64,000 nt of DNA from Betaproteobacteria bacterium (GTDB lineage: Bacteria > Pseudomonadota > Gammaproteobacteria > Burkholderiales > Ga0077523). Positions 1-9,265 of this stretch are shown here, one piece after another; the stretch's first letter is position 1, and each line of letters starts with the position of its first letter. The notes under the pieces were generated by a model that ran no database searches, was not told the DNA's origin, and saw only the letters and a program-made list of their open reading frames with translations. Made by a program: the position numbers and the translations under genes. Where the stretch lies: positions 62,001-126,000 of the forward strand of contig JADJPK010000011.1 in NCBI GenBank assembly GCA_016713305.1, in the 5' to 3' direction.

Positions 1-1210
1 GATCACGCGCAGCGTCCGACCGACGACGAGATCGAACGCATGGGTTTCGGGCTCGAATCGGCCTTGCGAGCCGGCGCACTGGGCCTCAGCACCTCACGGA
101 CGAAGAAACATCGGACGCGCGACGGCCGCTACACGCCAGGACTTTCGGCGGCAGACGTGGAACTGGCGGGTCTTGCTCGCGCCATGCGACGAGCGGGCGC
201 AGGTGTGATCGAGGTCAACTCGGATTTCGGCGATGGCGACTTCGAGCGGTTGCGCGCGGCGGCCGAGATCGCCGGCCGGCCGCTGTCGGTGCTGCTGCTC
301 CAGGTCCACAACGCTCCGGATCTGTGGAAGGACACGCTTTCGCGCATCCACGCGGCACGGGCACGCGGCATGGACGTGACCGGGCAGGTGGGGTCCCGGC
401 CCATCGGCGTCATCTTCGCGCTGGAGGAGCGTGCACCCGTTCCTCACGCATCCCCTGTTCACGGCGATGGACGATCTCTTACCTCAGGCGCGGTACGCGC
501 ACCTCGTCTCCGACGCAGACCTGCGCCGCCGGTTGTGGTCCGAACGGCCCGACGACGCGCACACGAAGTGGATGGCCGACGCGATGGCGCGCACCTTCCG
601 CCTTTGCGAACCCTTGAACTACGAGCCGGATCCGATGGAGAGCGTGGCCGCGCATGCTGCCCGCGAAGGCAGGGATCCTTTCGAAGTCGTGCTGGACTGG
701 ATGCTCGAAGACGGCGGCAAGGCGATGCTGCTGCACACGTTCGAGAACTACTTCGACGGCGATCTCGAAATCGTGCGGACGATGCTGGAGGATCCGGCCA
801 CGGTTTGCGGGCTGGCAGATGCGGGCGCGCACGTGGGACTTCTCTGCGATGCCAGCTCCGCCACGAGTCTCATCACCCATTGGTCGCGCGACCGCACCCG
901 CGGGCCGAAGCTGCCGCTCGAGTTCCTGGTGAAGAAGCAGACGTACGACACCGCCCGCACGTACGGACTGCACGATCGCGGCGTTCTCGCGACTGGCTAC
1001 AAGGCCGACTTCAATCTGATCGACTACGAGAACCTCGAGCTCGAGATGCCCCGTGTCGCCTACGACCTGCCGGCGGGAGGTCGCAGGTTGGTTCAGAAGG
1101 CGCGAGGCTACCGGCACACGTTCGTGTCGGGCGTGGAGACGATGCGCGATGGCGAAGCGACGGGTGAAATGCCCGGCCGGCTGATCCGGGGTGGCTGCCC
1201 GGCGCCTTGA
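1..1210 (+). CDS. N-acyl-D-amino-acid deacylase-like amidohydrolase (5' cut off, apparent frameshift)
   Basis: Probable metal-dependent amidohydrolase of the D-aminoacylase type, which removes the acyl group from N-acyl-D-amino acids. The frame is open from the first base, so the start lies outside the window. The first part carries GALGLSTSR and a VTGQVGSRPIG segment. The second part carries HPFLTHPLF, a long mixed helix/strand region, DAGAHVGLLCDASS (the late Asp/His region of the family) and a C-terminal KADFNLIDY strand typical of amidohydrolases. The two parts lie in different frames. Removing one G near 423-428 joins them as FALESVHPFLTHPLF, which reads like the family, so I treat this as one gene with a probable sequence error or recent lesion. 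The substrate cannot be read from the sequence. Confidence 0.75.
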
Positions 1211-1469
1211 GCGCCATTTCTTTCGTTCCCGGGGAAGACGTCGTCTCGCAGATCCGCCGAGGGCTGCGGGCACGGCCGTCCGCACATGAGCCCGAACGTA
1301 TCGAACGAGTGCTTGTAAGACAAAATACAGTTCGGTCATACTGCCGCAGCCGGCAATTGGCGCAGGGCGTGGGATGCCCGGTTCCAGATGTCGGCGGCAC
1401 CTGCGCCGTGCAACGGGGCGGTGCCGGTCGGAACATCACGAAACCAAGCTCAAACGGGAGAGAGAACTC

Positions 1470-2441
1470 ATGCAACAACGACATATCGGCCGAACGGCCA
1501 TCCGCACGCTGGCCGCAGCCTGCGCCGCAGCTGCGATTTCGCTGCCCGCCCTTGCCGACGAGGTCAAGTGCGGCATGTCCAAATGGGGCCCGAACGATCA
1601 GATCGGTAACCTCAACCATCTCGGCTCGCACAAAGTGTTGCAGGCCATGAAGACCGTGACCAAGGGCAAGGCCTATCAACTCGGCATCGAGACCAACCGC
1701 CTGACCCCCGCGTTTCCTCCCCGCAACTACGCCGTGACCGTGCTTCAGCCCAACCAGGTCAACGGTGTCAGTCTGGGGCCGACGAAAATGACGTACAACG
1801 ACGACATCGTGATGGGTTGGAACGGTGTCGGCTCCCAGATCGACGGCCTGGGCCACATCGGCGTCGACGCCAAGTACTTCAACTGCCTCAAGGGCGAAGA
1901 CATTGGCAAGGTGACCGGTCTTGCCAAGTACGGCATCGAGACGCTTCCGCCCATTGCCACTCGCGGCATCCTGCTGGACATGGTCCCCCTGTACGGGAAG
2001 GACGGTCTCGTTCCCGAAGGGACTGCCTTCAACAGGGCGGAAATCGAAGCGGCCATGAAGCGTCAGGGCATCAAGAGCATCGACAAGGGCGATGTGGTGC
2101 TGTTTCACACGGGCTGGACCTCGCTCATCGGCAAGGACGACAAGCGTTATGGATCGGTCGAGCCGGGCCTAGGCCGTGAGGGAGCCCGCTACCTTGCAGG
2201 TCTGGGTGTCGCAGCCATCGGCGCCGATACGTGGGGTCTGGAAGTGCTGCCCTTCGAAAAGGGTGCCGGCGTCTTCGAGGTGCACCAGATCCTGCTTCCC
2301 GAGAACGGCATCTTCATCCTGGAGAACATGGAAACGGCAGAGATGGCCAAGGATCAGGCATGGGAGTTCCTGTTCACGCTGGGCCCCTCGCGCCTCACCG
2401 GAGCGGTCCAGGCGATCATCAACCCCATCGCCATCAAGTAG
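1470..2441 (+). CDS. Exported cyclase family protein (kynurenine formamidase-like)
   Basis: A 323-residue protein of the putative cyclase / kynurenine formamidase-like hydrolase family. The ATG at 1470 follows a GGGAGAGAG ribosome site and opens a signal peptide (basic start, Ala-rich core, ALA-DE cut near residue 31), so the product should be periplasmic. The metal-binding signature of the family, usually HxGTHxDxxxH, appears here as GVGSQIDGLGHIG. The Asp and second His are kept, but the first His and the Thr-His are changed to Val-Gly-Ser-Gln. Later features are DTWGLEVLPF and a C-terminal EFLFTLGPSRLTGA segment. It sits alone downstream of the amidohydrolase after a 259-base gap. It may act on a cyclic amide or ester, but the altered motif makes the activity uncertain. 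Confidence 0.8.
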   Translation: MQQRHIGRTAIRTLAAACAAAAISLPALADEVKCGMSKWGPNDQIGNLNHLGSHKVLQAMKTVTKGKAYQLGIETNRLTPAFPPRNYAVTVLQPNQVNGVSLGPTKMTYNDDIVMGWNGVGSQIDGLGHIGVDAKYFNCLKGEDIGKVTGLAKYGIETLPPIATRGILLDMVPLYGKDGLVPEGTAFNRAEIEAAMKRQGIKSIDKGDVVLFHTGWTSLIGKDDKRYGSVEPGLGREGARYLAGLGVAAIGADTWGLEVLPFEKGAGVFEVHQILLPENGIFILENMETAEMAKDQAWEFLFTLGPSRLTGAVQAIINPIAIK

Positions 2442-2503
2442 ACCACGCCCCTGTATTGCCTGGACCGGCGATGGCTGCTGGTCCAGGCAGTCGAAGGCGC
2501 TGG

Positions 2504-2683
2504 TCAGGCTTCGCGCAGTGGTGATGTCTCCGAGGCCATTCCGGCCGGCAGGGGCGATGTGGCAGGAATGGATGCGTCGCCGGGACTGTCCGGACCACCT
2601 GCCCCGTGCCGTATCCGATCGAGGTCACGCCAAAGCAGCGAAGACTCCAATTTGGCAGTTTCCTTCGAGTCGTGTGTGCTCAT
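2504..2683 (-). CDS. Possible small hypothetical protein
   Basis: A 59-codon reading frame with an ATG at 2683, preceded on the minus strand by AGGAACG at suitable spacing. The predicted peptide starts MSTHDSKETAKLESSLLWRD and ends in a Pro/Ser-rich tail. Its first half looks amphipathic and protein-like. I recognise no family. It lies downstream of the ADP-ribosylglycohydrolase gene on the same strand. No other gene is apparent between 2442 and 2972. It could be a chance frame. Confidence 0.3.
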   Translation of the reverse strand: MSTHDSKETAKLESSLLWRDLDRIRHGAGGPDSPGDASIPATSPLPAGMASETSPLREA

Positions 2684-2972
2684 TGCATTCGTTCCTGGCG
2701 TCGCCCAAGGTTCCGATCCCGGTCCTCTGGCCGCCCTCGATGGGTTGACCCGCTTCAACGCCATCCTCGAAGCATCCCGGGCGCGATACTGCGGCCTTCT
2801 GTTCTCCCCGGGGCATGGGGTCGTGGTGATGGCCGTTGCCGTGCTCGTCGGTGCTGCGTTCGTGGTGTCTCTTGTCCGCGGCAGGCCCCCTGCCGCCAGA
2901 AACGTCCGAACTTGATTCGGGTGAGGACGGACAATGATCCGTGAGCGGCCGGCGGTGTTCTTCCTCCTGTCC

Positions 2973-3761
2973 TCAGGGCACTCTGTTCCATCGGCTCCGG
3001 TGCCGTTCCTTGAAGCGGTCGTAGACGTCGCGCAGACGAGAGTCCAGCCTGGACAGCACGGTGTTGCGCATGTCGTAGGGCAGGCCTCCGTAGAACGGCT
3101 CGGCGATGGCGCCCGCCACGCTGGCCATGGTGTCCGCATCACCCCCCAGTGACACGGCGTTGCGGATGGCGTCTTCGACGCTCGTGGAATCGAGAAAGGC
3201 GCGGATGGCCTGCGGCATCGAGCCCAGCGTGGAACTGTCGAACTCGTGTGCGACCCTGAGTTCGTCCACGGACTGTGCGAGCGAGTAGCCGAAGCGCTGT
3301 TCGACGGCATCGCGGATCTCGTCTCGCGTCGCGCCGTTGCGTGCGAGGAAGATACAGGTCGCCACAGCCTGCGCGCCTGCCACTGCGTCCGGGTGGTCGT
3401 GGGTGACGCCGGCGCAGTGCCGGGCTTCTTCCAGCACATGGTCCAATGAATCGAAGGCGTAGGGGATCGCGGCGACCCGCGCGGCGGCTGCGTTGCCGAA
3501 GCTGCGATAGGGTTCGCGTTGTTTCTGGAACGCCCACCGCACGAACGTGCCGGTGTAGCCCGCCCCGGGATACGCCTCGAAATACCGGTGGAACGTCTCC
3601 GCGTAGTCCAGGCCGTCGATGAGGCATTCCGCCACCGCGAGCGTCAGGATCGTCTCGTCGGTGACGCGGCTCGACGCCACGAACAGCGGAAAGTCCTTCG
3701 TCTTGGTGGCGGTCCATTCGTGGACAGACCCGACGATGTCACCGGCGATGGCGCCCAGCAT
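2973..3761 (-). CDS. ADP-ribosylglycohydrolase family protein
   Basis: A 262-residue member of the DraG/ADP-ribosylhydrolase family, which removes ADP-ribose from proteins or small molecules using two magnesium ions. The protein opens with MLGAIAGDIVGSVHE, the usual N-terminal helix. It has TDETILTLAVAECL in place of the common TDDT metal motif, and SLGGDADTMASVAGAIAEP, the second metal-binding Asp-rich motif, near residues 220-240. The length is normal and the protein looks intact and cytoplasmic. It stands alone, with no partner ADP-ribosyltransferase or nitrogenase gene nearby, so a role in nitrogenase control is not supported. A housekeeping or stress role in ADP-ribose turnover is more likely. 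Confidence 0.88.
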   Translation of the reverse strand: MLGAIAGDIVGSVHEWTATKTKDFPLFVASSRVTDETILTLAVAECLIDGLDYAETFHRYFEAYPGAGYTGTFVRWAFQKQREPYRSFGNAAAARVAAIPYAFDSLDHVLEEARHCAGVTHDHPDAVAGAQAVATCIFLARNGATRDEIRDAVEQRFGYSLAQSVDELRVAHEFDSSTLGSMPQAIRAFLDSTSVEDAIRNAVSLGGDADTMASVAGAIAEPFYGGLPYDMRNTVLSRLDSRLRDVYDRFKERHRSRWNRVP

Positions 3762-4098
3762 CGATGATCCACCTTCCCTCTGGCAAGGTCGCGGGGGCCC
3801 CTGTCACGCGACGTGCCGCACGTACTTCGACACGTGCTACTTGTCATGCCCCGGACTTCGCGGTTTCGAATTGTTGTTATTGCTCGAGGGGCGGGGGCAC
3901 GGGCATTGGCTCCCGCGCGACGCTCCACGGATCCGGGCTGACATCGAAAACCAAGCCAACGCCGGAATGGATTCCAGAATAGAGGCCGGCGTGCTCCAGA
4001 GCACGTGAATTTGTCACAACCGGAGAGAAATTCTCGGGCAGGAGTTCGGCGGACGAGGGTTGATCAGGCGGGGAGAGGACTTCCGCCTGCGGGAGGGG
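3762..4098. other. Intergenic stretch with nothing recognised
   Basis: A 337-base gap between two minus-strand genes. It contains short AT-richer patches (for example around 3860-3890 and 4010-4035) that could hold the promoter of the downstream ADP-ribosylglycohydrolase gene. I see no convincing gene or hairpin. Confidence 0.4.
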
Positions 4099-4620
4099 CT
4101 ACCAGGTCTTCGGCGGACTGCGGAGCACGACCATCCGGTTGTCCTCCGTCTCCACATAACCCCCCGCGCGGAGGTCCTTGAGGATGCGGCTCACCATCTC
4201 GCGGGAAGCGCCCACGCGGGTAGCGATGTCCTGCTGGGTGAGCCTGCGCTCGATCACCAGGCGGCCGTTCTCTTCCACGGCCATGTCCAGCAGCAGATGG
4301 GCCACCCGCCCATAGACGTCCAGCAAGGAGAGATTGCCCACGGTGCGGGTGAGTACCCTGACCCGGCCGATCAGCATGCGCAGCATGGCGAGCGCAAGCT
4401 CCGGGTGCTCCATCATGTAGGTTTCGAGTTGGGCGCGGGTGAGCACCGAGAATCGGCAGGCTTCGGCCGTGACCACGGTGGCGCTCACGTGTTCCGTGGG
4501 CAACTGCCAGATGTGGCGAGGCTGCGTTTCCTGGTTCACCTTTCCCTCAGTCCTGCGTGTTGTTGTTGTGGCGACCCTCGCCCATGCGAATCTTATGCCG
4601 TCTCCGATCGGCAACGTCAA
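4099..4620 (-). CDS. Crp/Fnr-type transcription regulator lacking most of the sensor barrel
   Basis: The C-terminal two thirds of a Crp/Fnr regulator. It keeps the end of the cyclic-nucleotide-binding barrel (SATVVTAEACRFSVL), the long dimerisation helix (HPELALAMLRMLIGRVRVL) and a full winged helix-turn-helix (LTQQDIATRVGASREMVSRI). Family members are usually 210-240 residues. This one is at most 173, and about 80-90 residues of the barrel are absent. The space upstream (4621-4654) is too short to hold them before the enoyl-CoA hydratase stop. The true start may be a GTG near 4542 behind GAGGGAAAG. It may be a truncated pseudogene or a ligand-independent DNA-binding remnant. Confidence 0.72.
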   Translation of the reverse strand: MTLPIGDGIRFAWARVATTTTRRTEGKVNQETQPRHIWQLPTEHVSATVVTAEACRFSVLTRAQLETYMMEHPELALAMLRMLIGRVRVLTRTVGNLSLLDVYGRVAHLLLDMAVEENGRLVIERRLTQQDIATRVGASREMVSRILKDLRAGGYVETEDNRMVVLRSPPKTW

Positions 4621-4654
4621 CTGCGCGGTTTTCCAGCTGACATCGCTCCGGACG

Positions 4655-5425
4655 CTACCGGGTCTTGCCCTTGCGGGCGTTGAGGAATCTCTCCATGGCC
4701 GCCTGCGGCTCGCCGGATTCGTAGGCCCGGGTCTGCGCGAGGATGGCGTCCTCCAGCGATCGGTCGAACCCGGGCTGGGTGAGCCGGCGAAAGCGGTCCT
4801 TCGTGAGACGAACGGCCGTGGCCGGCAGGGAAGCGAGTTTCCCCGCGAGGCCCTCGGCGGTGATCAGAACTTCATGCTGCGGCACGAGCCGGTTGAGCAA
4901 TCCCATCTCGTAGGCACGCTGTCCGGTGACCAGGTCTCCGAGCAGGGAAAGCTCCAGATTGTGGGCGAGGCCGACGTGGGTGGTCATCATCTGCGAACCC
5001 ACGACCGACGCAAGCCCCGCCCTGACCTCCGGCTGGCCGATGCGCATCTCGGGGTAACCCACGCGCAGGTCGCAGCAAAGCCCGATCTGGAATCCCGCTC
5101 CGGCGGCTGTTCCGTTGAAGGCGGCCACCGAGGGCTTGTCGAGATCTCGCACGGCCCGGTACATGGCGTGGTTGGCGGAAAGCCACGCTTCGATGTCATC
5201 CACGCGGTACTTCGCCGTTTCGGCGAGGTCCTGCCCCGAACAGAATCCCCGGTCGCCCGCGCCGGTGATCACCACGGCGCGCGCATCTGCGTCGTGGTTC
5301 GCCGCGTGCAGTGCCTCGATGAGCGCCTGCCGCAGCGCGACATCGATGGCATTCATGGCATCCGGCCGGTTCAGCGTGAGAACCAGCACGCCGTCACGGA
5401 TCTCGCTCAGCAGCACCGCGCTCAT
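4655..5425 (-). CDS. Enoyl-CoA hydratase/isomerase family protein
   Basis: A 256-residue crotonase-fold protein that should hydrate or isomerise a CoA thioester. Visible landmarks are LNRPDAMNAID near residue 20, the first oxyanion-hole segment GFCSGQDLAE around residue 60, and the second segment AAFNGTAAGAGFQIGLCCDL around residues 100-120. A normal C-terminal helical tail follows. The catalytic acid positions resemble those of PaaG-like members. Its ATG overlaps the stop of the upstream FKBP gene by four bases (ATGA), so the two are translationally coupled. That pairing with a secreted prolyl isomerase has no obvious metabolic logic. The substrate is unknown. Confidence 0.9.
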   Translation of the reverse strand: MSAVLLSEIRDGVLVLTLNRPDAMNAIDVALRQALIEALHAANHDADARAVVITGAGDRGFCSGQDLAETAKYRVDDIEAWLSANHAMYRAVRDLDKPSVAAFNGTAAGAGFQIGLCCDLRVGYPEMRIGQPEVRAGLASVVGSQMMTTHVGLAHNLELSLLGDLVTGQRAYEMGLLNRLVPQHEVLITAEGLAGKLASLPATAVRLTKDRFRRLTQPGFDRSLEDAILAQTRAYESGEPQAAMERFLNARKGKTR

Positions 5426-5961
5426 GGGTGATCCTCAGGGACATTGCTGGCGGGCACGACGTCCAGCAACTCGACGTCGAAGATCAGCGTCGAGTTGGGC
5501 GGTACCTCGCCGAAGGCGATCCGCGTGCCGTAGCCCAGCTTGGGGGGAACCACCAGCGTACGTTTTCCGCCCACCCGCATGCCCATGATGCCGCGGTCGA
5601 ATCCCGTGATCATGCGGTTCACGCCTGCGAGGACGGACAGCGACTGGCCGCGATCCTTCGTGCTGTCGAACTTCCTGCCCTTGCGTTCCGGAGCGGACAG
5701 ATCGTAGACCCAGCCTTCGTACTCCAGCACGACGAACTGCCCCCGCACCGTCTCCTGTCCATCGCCCACGACGCGGTCGATGGCGATGGTCTTTTCCACC
5801 GGACCATCGGGGAGGCGATCGGAGAATTCCACGTACATGCCCTGGGCGAAGACGGGTCCTGCGGAGAAGGAGAGCAGGAGGGAAGCGAACAGCAGACGAA
5901 GAAAGTGCGGCACGGAGGGGACTCGCAAGAGAAAGAGGGATGACACGGACGATGTGGGCAT
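5422..5961 (-). CDS. Exported FKBP-type peptidyl-prolyl cis-trans isomerase
   Basis: A prolyl isomerase of 179 residues. The chosen ATG at 5961 begins a signal peptide (hydrophobic LLFASLLLSFSAGPVFA, likely cut before QG), which makes the mature FKBP domain periplasmic. The domain shows VVLEYEGWVYD, FDSTKDRGQSLSVLAG, GFDRGIMGMRVGGKRTLVVPP, LGYG and PPNSTLIFDVELLDV, the standard order of FKBP landmarks. Two bases separate its start from the stop of the upstream DUF2726 gene, and its stop overlaps the enoyl-CoA hydratase start, so the three form an operon. It probably helps fold exported proteins. Confidence 0.9.
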   Translation of the reverse strand: MPTSSVSSLFLLRVPSVPHFLRLLFASLLLSFSAGPVFAQGMYVEFSDRLPDGPVEKTIAIDRVVGDGQETVRGQFVVLEYEGWVYDLSAPERKGRKFDSTKDRGQSLSVLAGVNRMITGFDRGIMGMRVGGKRTLVVPPKLGYGTRIAFGEVPPNSTLIFDVELLDVVPASNVPEDHP

Positions 5962-5963
5962 GT

Positions 5964-6587
5964 TCACAAGCCCTGCACGGCGTCGCGAAGCTGCTCGCGG
6001 CGCGGAAGCGAGCGGCGGTCGAACTCGAGATACCGGACGCCTCGTTCGCGCAGCAGCATCTGCGCCGCCTGACTGGGATTGTGCGGGTCTCCCATGTCGA
6101 TCACGGCGAGCGGCGTGTAGTCCGGCCGGCACAGCACGGCATCGAAGACATGCTGCGCAACGGCGCCCATGGCGGCTGTCCCGAGCAACTGAGCGGCCGG
6201 AAGCCGGGGAAACACGATGAGCTCCGGAAAGGCGGTGCGGCAGGCGAGATAGAGCACCTTCTGCGGTCCGGCGAGCACCGGTTCGGGTGCCGGCCGGGCG
6301 TGTTCCTTCGCGAGGAGCGGCCTCTGTTCCGGAGGCGTTTCCAGAGCTGCTGGTGTCGGCGCAGGCGTGGCGGCTGCAGCCGGCAAGGCCACACCTGCGC
6401 GGTGCGCGGCGATGATCTGCTCGAGCTCGTTCGAGGCCGCGTCATCCTTCTTCCGTGAACGCTTGCCGAACTCCATCTTGAACATCGGGCCCGACGCTTC
6501 GCCGCGCAGTTTCGACATGATCCGCACCCACGCGAAGATCACGCCGAACATGACGGCGAAGCCGACGATCACCTTGAACCAATTCAT
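5964..6587 (-). CDS. DUF2726-domain membrane-anchored protein
   Basis: A 207-residue protein with one N-terminal membrane helix (FKVIVGFAVMFGVIFAWV), an Ala/Pro-rich linker at about 70-100, and a C-terminal DUF2726 domain (LYLACRTAFPELIVFPRLP, then a strand pair ending PLAVIDMGD). DUF2726 belongs to the restriction-endonuclease-like fold group and is common in proteobacteria, but its function is not known. The usual ELDD motif reads DMGDPHN here, so nuclease activity is doubtful. The start at 6587 was chosen because the hydrophobic segment follows at once and no earlier start looks coding. It is the first gene of the operon with FKBP and enoyl-CoA hydratase. Confidence 0.8.
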   Translation of the reverse strand: MNWFKVIVGFAVMFGVIFAWVRIMSKLRGEASGPMFKMEFGKRSRKKDDAASNELEQIIAAHRAGVALPAAAATPAPTPAALETPPEQRPLLAKEHARPAPEPVLAGPQKVLYLACRTAFPELIVFPRLPAAQLLGTAAMGAVAQHVFDAVLCRPDYTPLAVIDMGDPHNPSQAAQMLLRERGVRYLEFDRRSLPRREQLRDAVQGL

Positions 6588-6854
6588 GACAGAGCCGCCG
6601 GGGACAGGGAGACCGCTGCAAGTGTAATGGAAGGTTCGACAGCGCCAGGCAGGTTCCGCGGACTTGCTGCCCTCTCCGTGCCCGGAGGCGGAATCGGCAC
6701 CCGTTCCGGCCGCCGCACGGGCTGGGTGACTCCCGCGAGCGGCGAAGGATCGCTCGATCAATGGGGCGCCCTCGAATAGAATCCGGCTCGCCGTCCGGCC
6801 GTCGAGGCCCGGACACGTGGACAGGTCGATTCATCACATCGAAGGAGAGCAAGC

Positions 6855-6986
6855 ATGGGAGCAGGGGACAAGCGCACGCGCCGCGGCAAGATTGCCGTGA
6901 GCAGTTATGGAAATTCGCGGCCGCAGCAACCGAAGAAGGCAGCCGCTCCGTCCAGCAAGACTGCGGCGAAGCCCAAGGCCAAGTGA
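6855..6986 (+). CDS. Small ribosomal subunit protein bTHX
   Basis: A 43-residue basic peptide beginning MGAGDKRTRRGKIAVSSYGN and ending in a Lys/Ala/Pro tail. The MGxGDKxTRRGKI start followed by SYGxxRP is the signature of the bTHX (Thx) family, which binds near the head of the 30S subunit. The ATG at 6855 follows GAAGGAG with good spacing. A 14-bp hairpin just after the stop (6994-7025) fits a short one-gene transcript. It is well conserved in beta- and gammaproteobacteria and easily missed because of its size. Confidence 0.85.
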   Translation: MGAGDKRTRRGKIAVSSYGNSRPQQPKKAAAPSSKTAAKPKAK

Positions 6987-6993
6987 GGAAAGT

Positions 6994-7025
6994 CCCGCTG
7001 CATCGCCTTGCGGCGATGCAGCGGG
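6994..7025 (+). terminator. Hairpin behind the bTHX gene
   Basis: A perfect 14-bp inverted repeat (CCCGCTGCATCGCC and its complement) around a TTGC loop, starting eight bases after the bTHX stop. There is no T-run behind it, so it is either a weak intrinsic terminator or an RNA 3'-end stabiliser. Confidence 0.6.
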
Positions 7026-7145
7026 TCGTCGCCACCGCGCCCGCGGCATGAAGTGCCTCGATGCGATGGAGCACGTGCACCGCGGTGCGCGGTCCCTGGC
7101 GTGCAGTGCCGGATGTCGCCGCAACGTCGATAGAGGCTTCTTCCA

Positions 7146-8825
7146 GTGACTTCCTACGCGAGATACGAGCCGCTCCTGCGCGAACTGCAGGACCTCGCCC
7201 GCGGCCGCCCCGATCTGTTCTCGCTCGAGAGCATCGGCAAGAGCTTCGAAGGCCGCGACATCTGGCTGATGACCGCCACGAACACCGCCACCGGTCCCGC
7301 CCGGGACAAGCCGGCCGTGTGGGTAGACGGCAACATCCACGCCACGGAAGTGGCGGGCTCTGCGGCATGCATGCATTTCCTGCGGACGCTGGCCGAAGGT
7401 CATGGCCGCGATGCCGACATCACGCGGGCACTCGACACGCGTGCCTTCCATGTCTGTCCTCGGCTCAACCCGGACGGCGCCGAATGGGCGCTGGCCGACC
7501 AGCCGCGGATCATCCGGTCCTCGACCCGGCCCTATCCCCACGACGAGGAGCCGTCGGGCGGATTGCAAAGGCAGGACGTCGACGGAGACGGCCGCATCCT
7601 CAGCATGAGGGTGCGGGATGCCAACGGTCCGTGGAAGGTGTCAGATCGCGATCCGCGGCTGATGGTCCGCCGGGACCCGGTGGAGACCGGCGGGGTCTAC
7701 TACCGGCTCCTGCCGGAGGGCCTGATCGACCGCTATGACGGCGTGACGATCGCGATGCAGGCGCGCCGGGAGGGTCTCGATCTCAACCGGAACTATCCGG
7801 CCAACTGGCGGCAGGAACACGAGCAGCACGGTGCGGGCCCCTATCCCGCGTCCGAACCGGAAGTGCGTTCGGCCGTGGCGTTCATCAGCGCGCATCCCAA
7901 CATCACCTGCGGCATCGCCTTCCACACCTACAGCGGCGTGCTGCTGCGCCCCTATTCGCACAAGGCCGACGACACGCTCCCTGCGGAAGACCTGTGGACG
8001 TATCAGAAGATCGGAGCCAAGGGGACCGAACTCACCGGCTATCCCAACATCTCCGTCTTCCACGATTTCCGCTATCACCCCAAGGAAGTCATCACGGGCG
8101 CGTTCGACGACTGGCTGTACGAACATCTGGGCGTTTTCGCCTGGACCGTGGAGATCTGGAGTCCGCAGCGCGAGGCGGGCATCACCGACTACAAGTTCAT
8201 CGACTGGTATCGCGAGCATCCGGTGGACGACGATCTCGCCCTCCTGCGATGGAACGATGAAGTCCTGAACGGAGAGGGATTCGTCCCGTGGTATCCGTTC
8301 GAGCATCCGCAGCTCGGAACCGTCGAACTGGGCGGTTGGAACGCCCTCTACACGTGGAGCAATCCGCCGCCGCAGTTCCTGCAGCGGGAGGTGGCAAGGT
8401 TTCCTGCGTGGATCATCTGGCAGGCGCTCGTCTCGCCGCTCCTCGAGTGGCATTCCGCCGATGTGCAGGGGTTGGGCGAGGGTGTGTGGAAAGTGAGAGC
8501 CGTCGTGCACAACACGGGCTGGCTCCCCACCCACGTCACGCGCCGCGCGAAGGACAACCGCTTCGTGCGCGGGGTGATCTTCGAGCTGTCGCTCCCCGAG
8601 GGAGCGGCATTGCTGCAGGGAGAGCCGCGCACGGAACTCGGACAGTTGCACGGCCGGGCCTACACCTCCAGTGCGCCGTCGGAGTGGTCGGGATGGGGCG
8701 GCGACACCACCGAAGACCGCGCGAAGTGCGAGTGGGTCGTCGCTGCACCGAAGGGTTCTTCCCTCGAAATCGTTGCACGACACGACAGGGCGGGCACGCT
8801 TCGCCGGCGTGTCACGCTCGCTTGA
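7146..8825 (+). CDS. M14 family zinc carboxypeptidase
   Basis: A 559-residue metallocarboxypeptidase. The GTG start at 7146 leads directly into SYARYEPLLRELQDLA, the usual N-terminal helix. The zinc motif HxxE is in GNIHATEVAGS near residue 65. LDLNRNYPANW supplies the substrate-binding Asn-Arg, IAFHTYSG the third zinc ligand, and WTVEIWSP the catalytic Glu. An acidic DVDGDGRI insertion near residue 145 may bind calcium. The final 130 residues form an extra beta-rich domain seen in larger M14 proteins. No signal peptide is evident, so it appears cytoplasmic unless the start is wrong. It is monocistronic. Confidence 0.9.
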   Translation: MTSYARYEPLLRELQDLARGRPDLFSLESIGKSFEGRDIWLMTATNTATGPARDKPAVWVDGNIHATEVAGSAACMHFLRTLAEGHGRDADITRALDTRAFHVCPRLNPDGAEWALADQPRIIRSSTRPYPHDEEPSGGLQRQDVDGDGRILSMRVRDANGPWKVSDRDPRLMVRRDPVETGGVYYRLLPEGLIDRYDGVTIAMQARREGLDLNRNYPANWRQEHEQHGAGPYPASEPEVRSAVAFISAHPNITCGIAFHTYSGVLLRPYSHKADDTLPAEDLWTYQKIGAKGTELTGYPNISVFHDFRYHPKEVITGAFDDWLYEHLGVFAWTVEIWSPQREAGITDYKFIDWYREHPVDDDLALLRWNDEVLNGEGFVPWYPFEHPQLGTVELGGWNALYTWSNPPPQFLQREVARFPAWIIWQALVSPLLEWHSADVQGLGEGVWKVRAVVHNTGWLPTHVTRRAKDNRFVRGVIFELSLPEGAALLQGEPRTELGQLHGRAYTSSAPSEWSGWGGDTTEDRAKCEWVVAAPKGSSLEIVARHDRAGTLRRRVTLA

Positions 8826-9265
8826 ACCGGCGCCGGCCGGGACTCTTCTCCACCTGACCGCCAGGACCTGAAGCCGGCATTCCCGGCTGGGGGCGGTACC
8901 CCGAATTCTTCGAACCATCGACCTTGCACCGCAAGGCGCGGCGCGAACGCACCGCGCTCGCTCACCCCTTTCGTGTCGTCCACAAACGACAATGTCATGA
9001 TCTGACGAAGATTCTATTGTTGCCCCTGGGAGCGCGGCGTATCTTGGCCTCGCACGCGCCGAAGACGACGCCGTGCTTCACGTACGCACTGTTCGGAGGT
9101 GACTCAGGTCAGATTCGCCCACGAGGGAACAGCGGACCGCTCACGCCGTCCAGGCCCGCCGCTTCAGCACGCAACCACAAGAACAGACTTCCCTGACGTC
9201 GCCGCATTGACGGCGCCGCACGTGATTCTTCGCATCGGAACACGCAACCTTAGGAGGAAGCGTTC
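8826..9265. other. Intergenic stretch upstream of the exported-protein cluster
   Basis: A 440-base gap with no convincing gene. The AT-richer patch at 8990-9020 is a candidate promoter region for the exported-protein genes that follow. A TTAGGAGG ribosome site at 9250-9257 serves the next gene. Confidence 0.45.

Noticed and set aside
2559..2915. Plus-strand frame with a hydrophobic end
   Set aside because: No ribosome site, composition typical of antisense frames in high-GC DNA, and it conflicts with a better small minus-strand frame.
8924..9196. Plus-strand 90-codon frame upstream of the secreted cluster
   Set aside because: No start context and no protein-like pattern.
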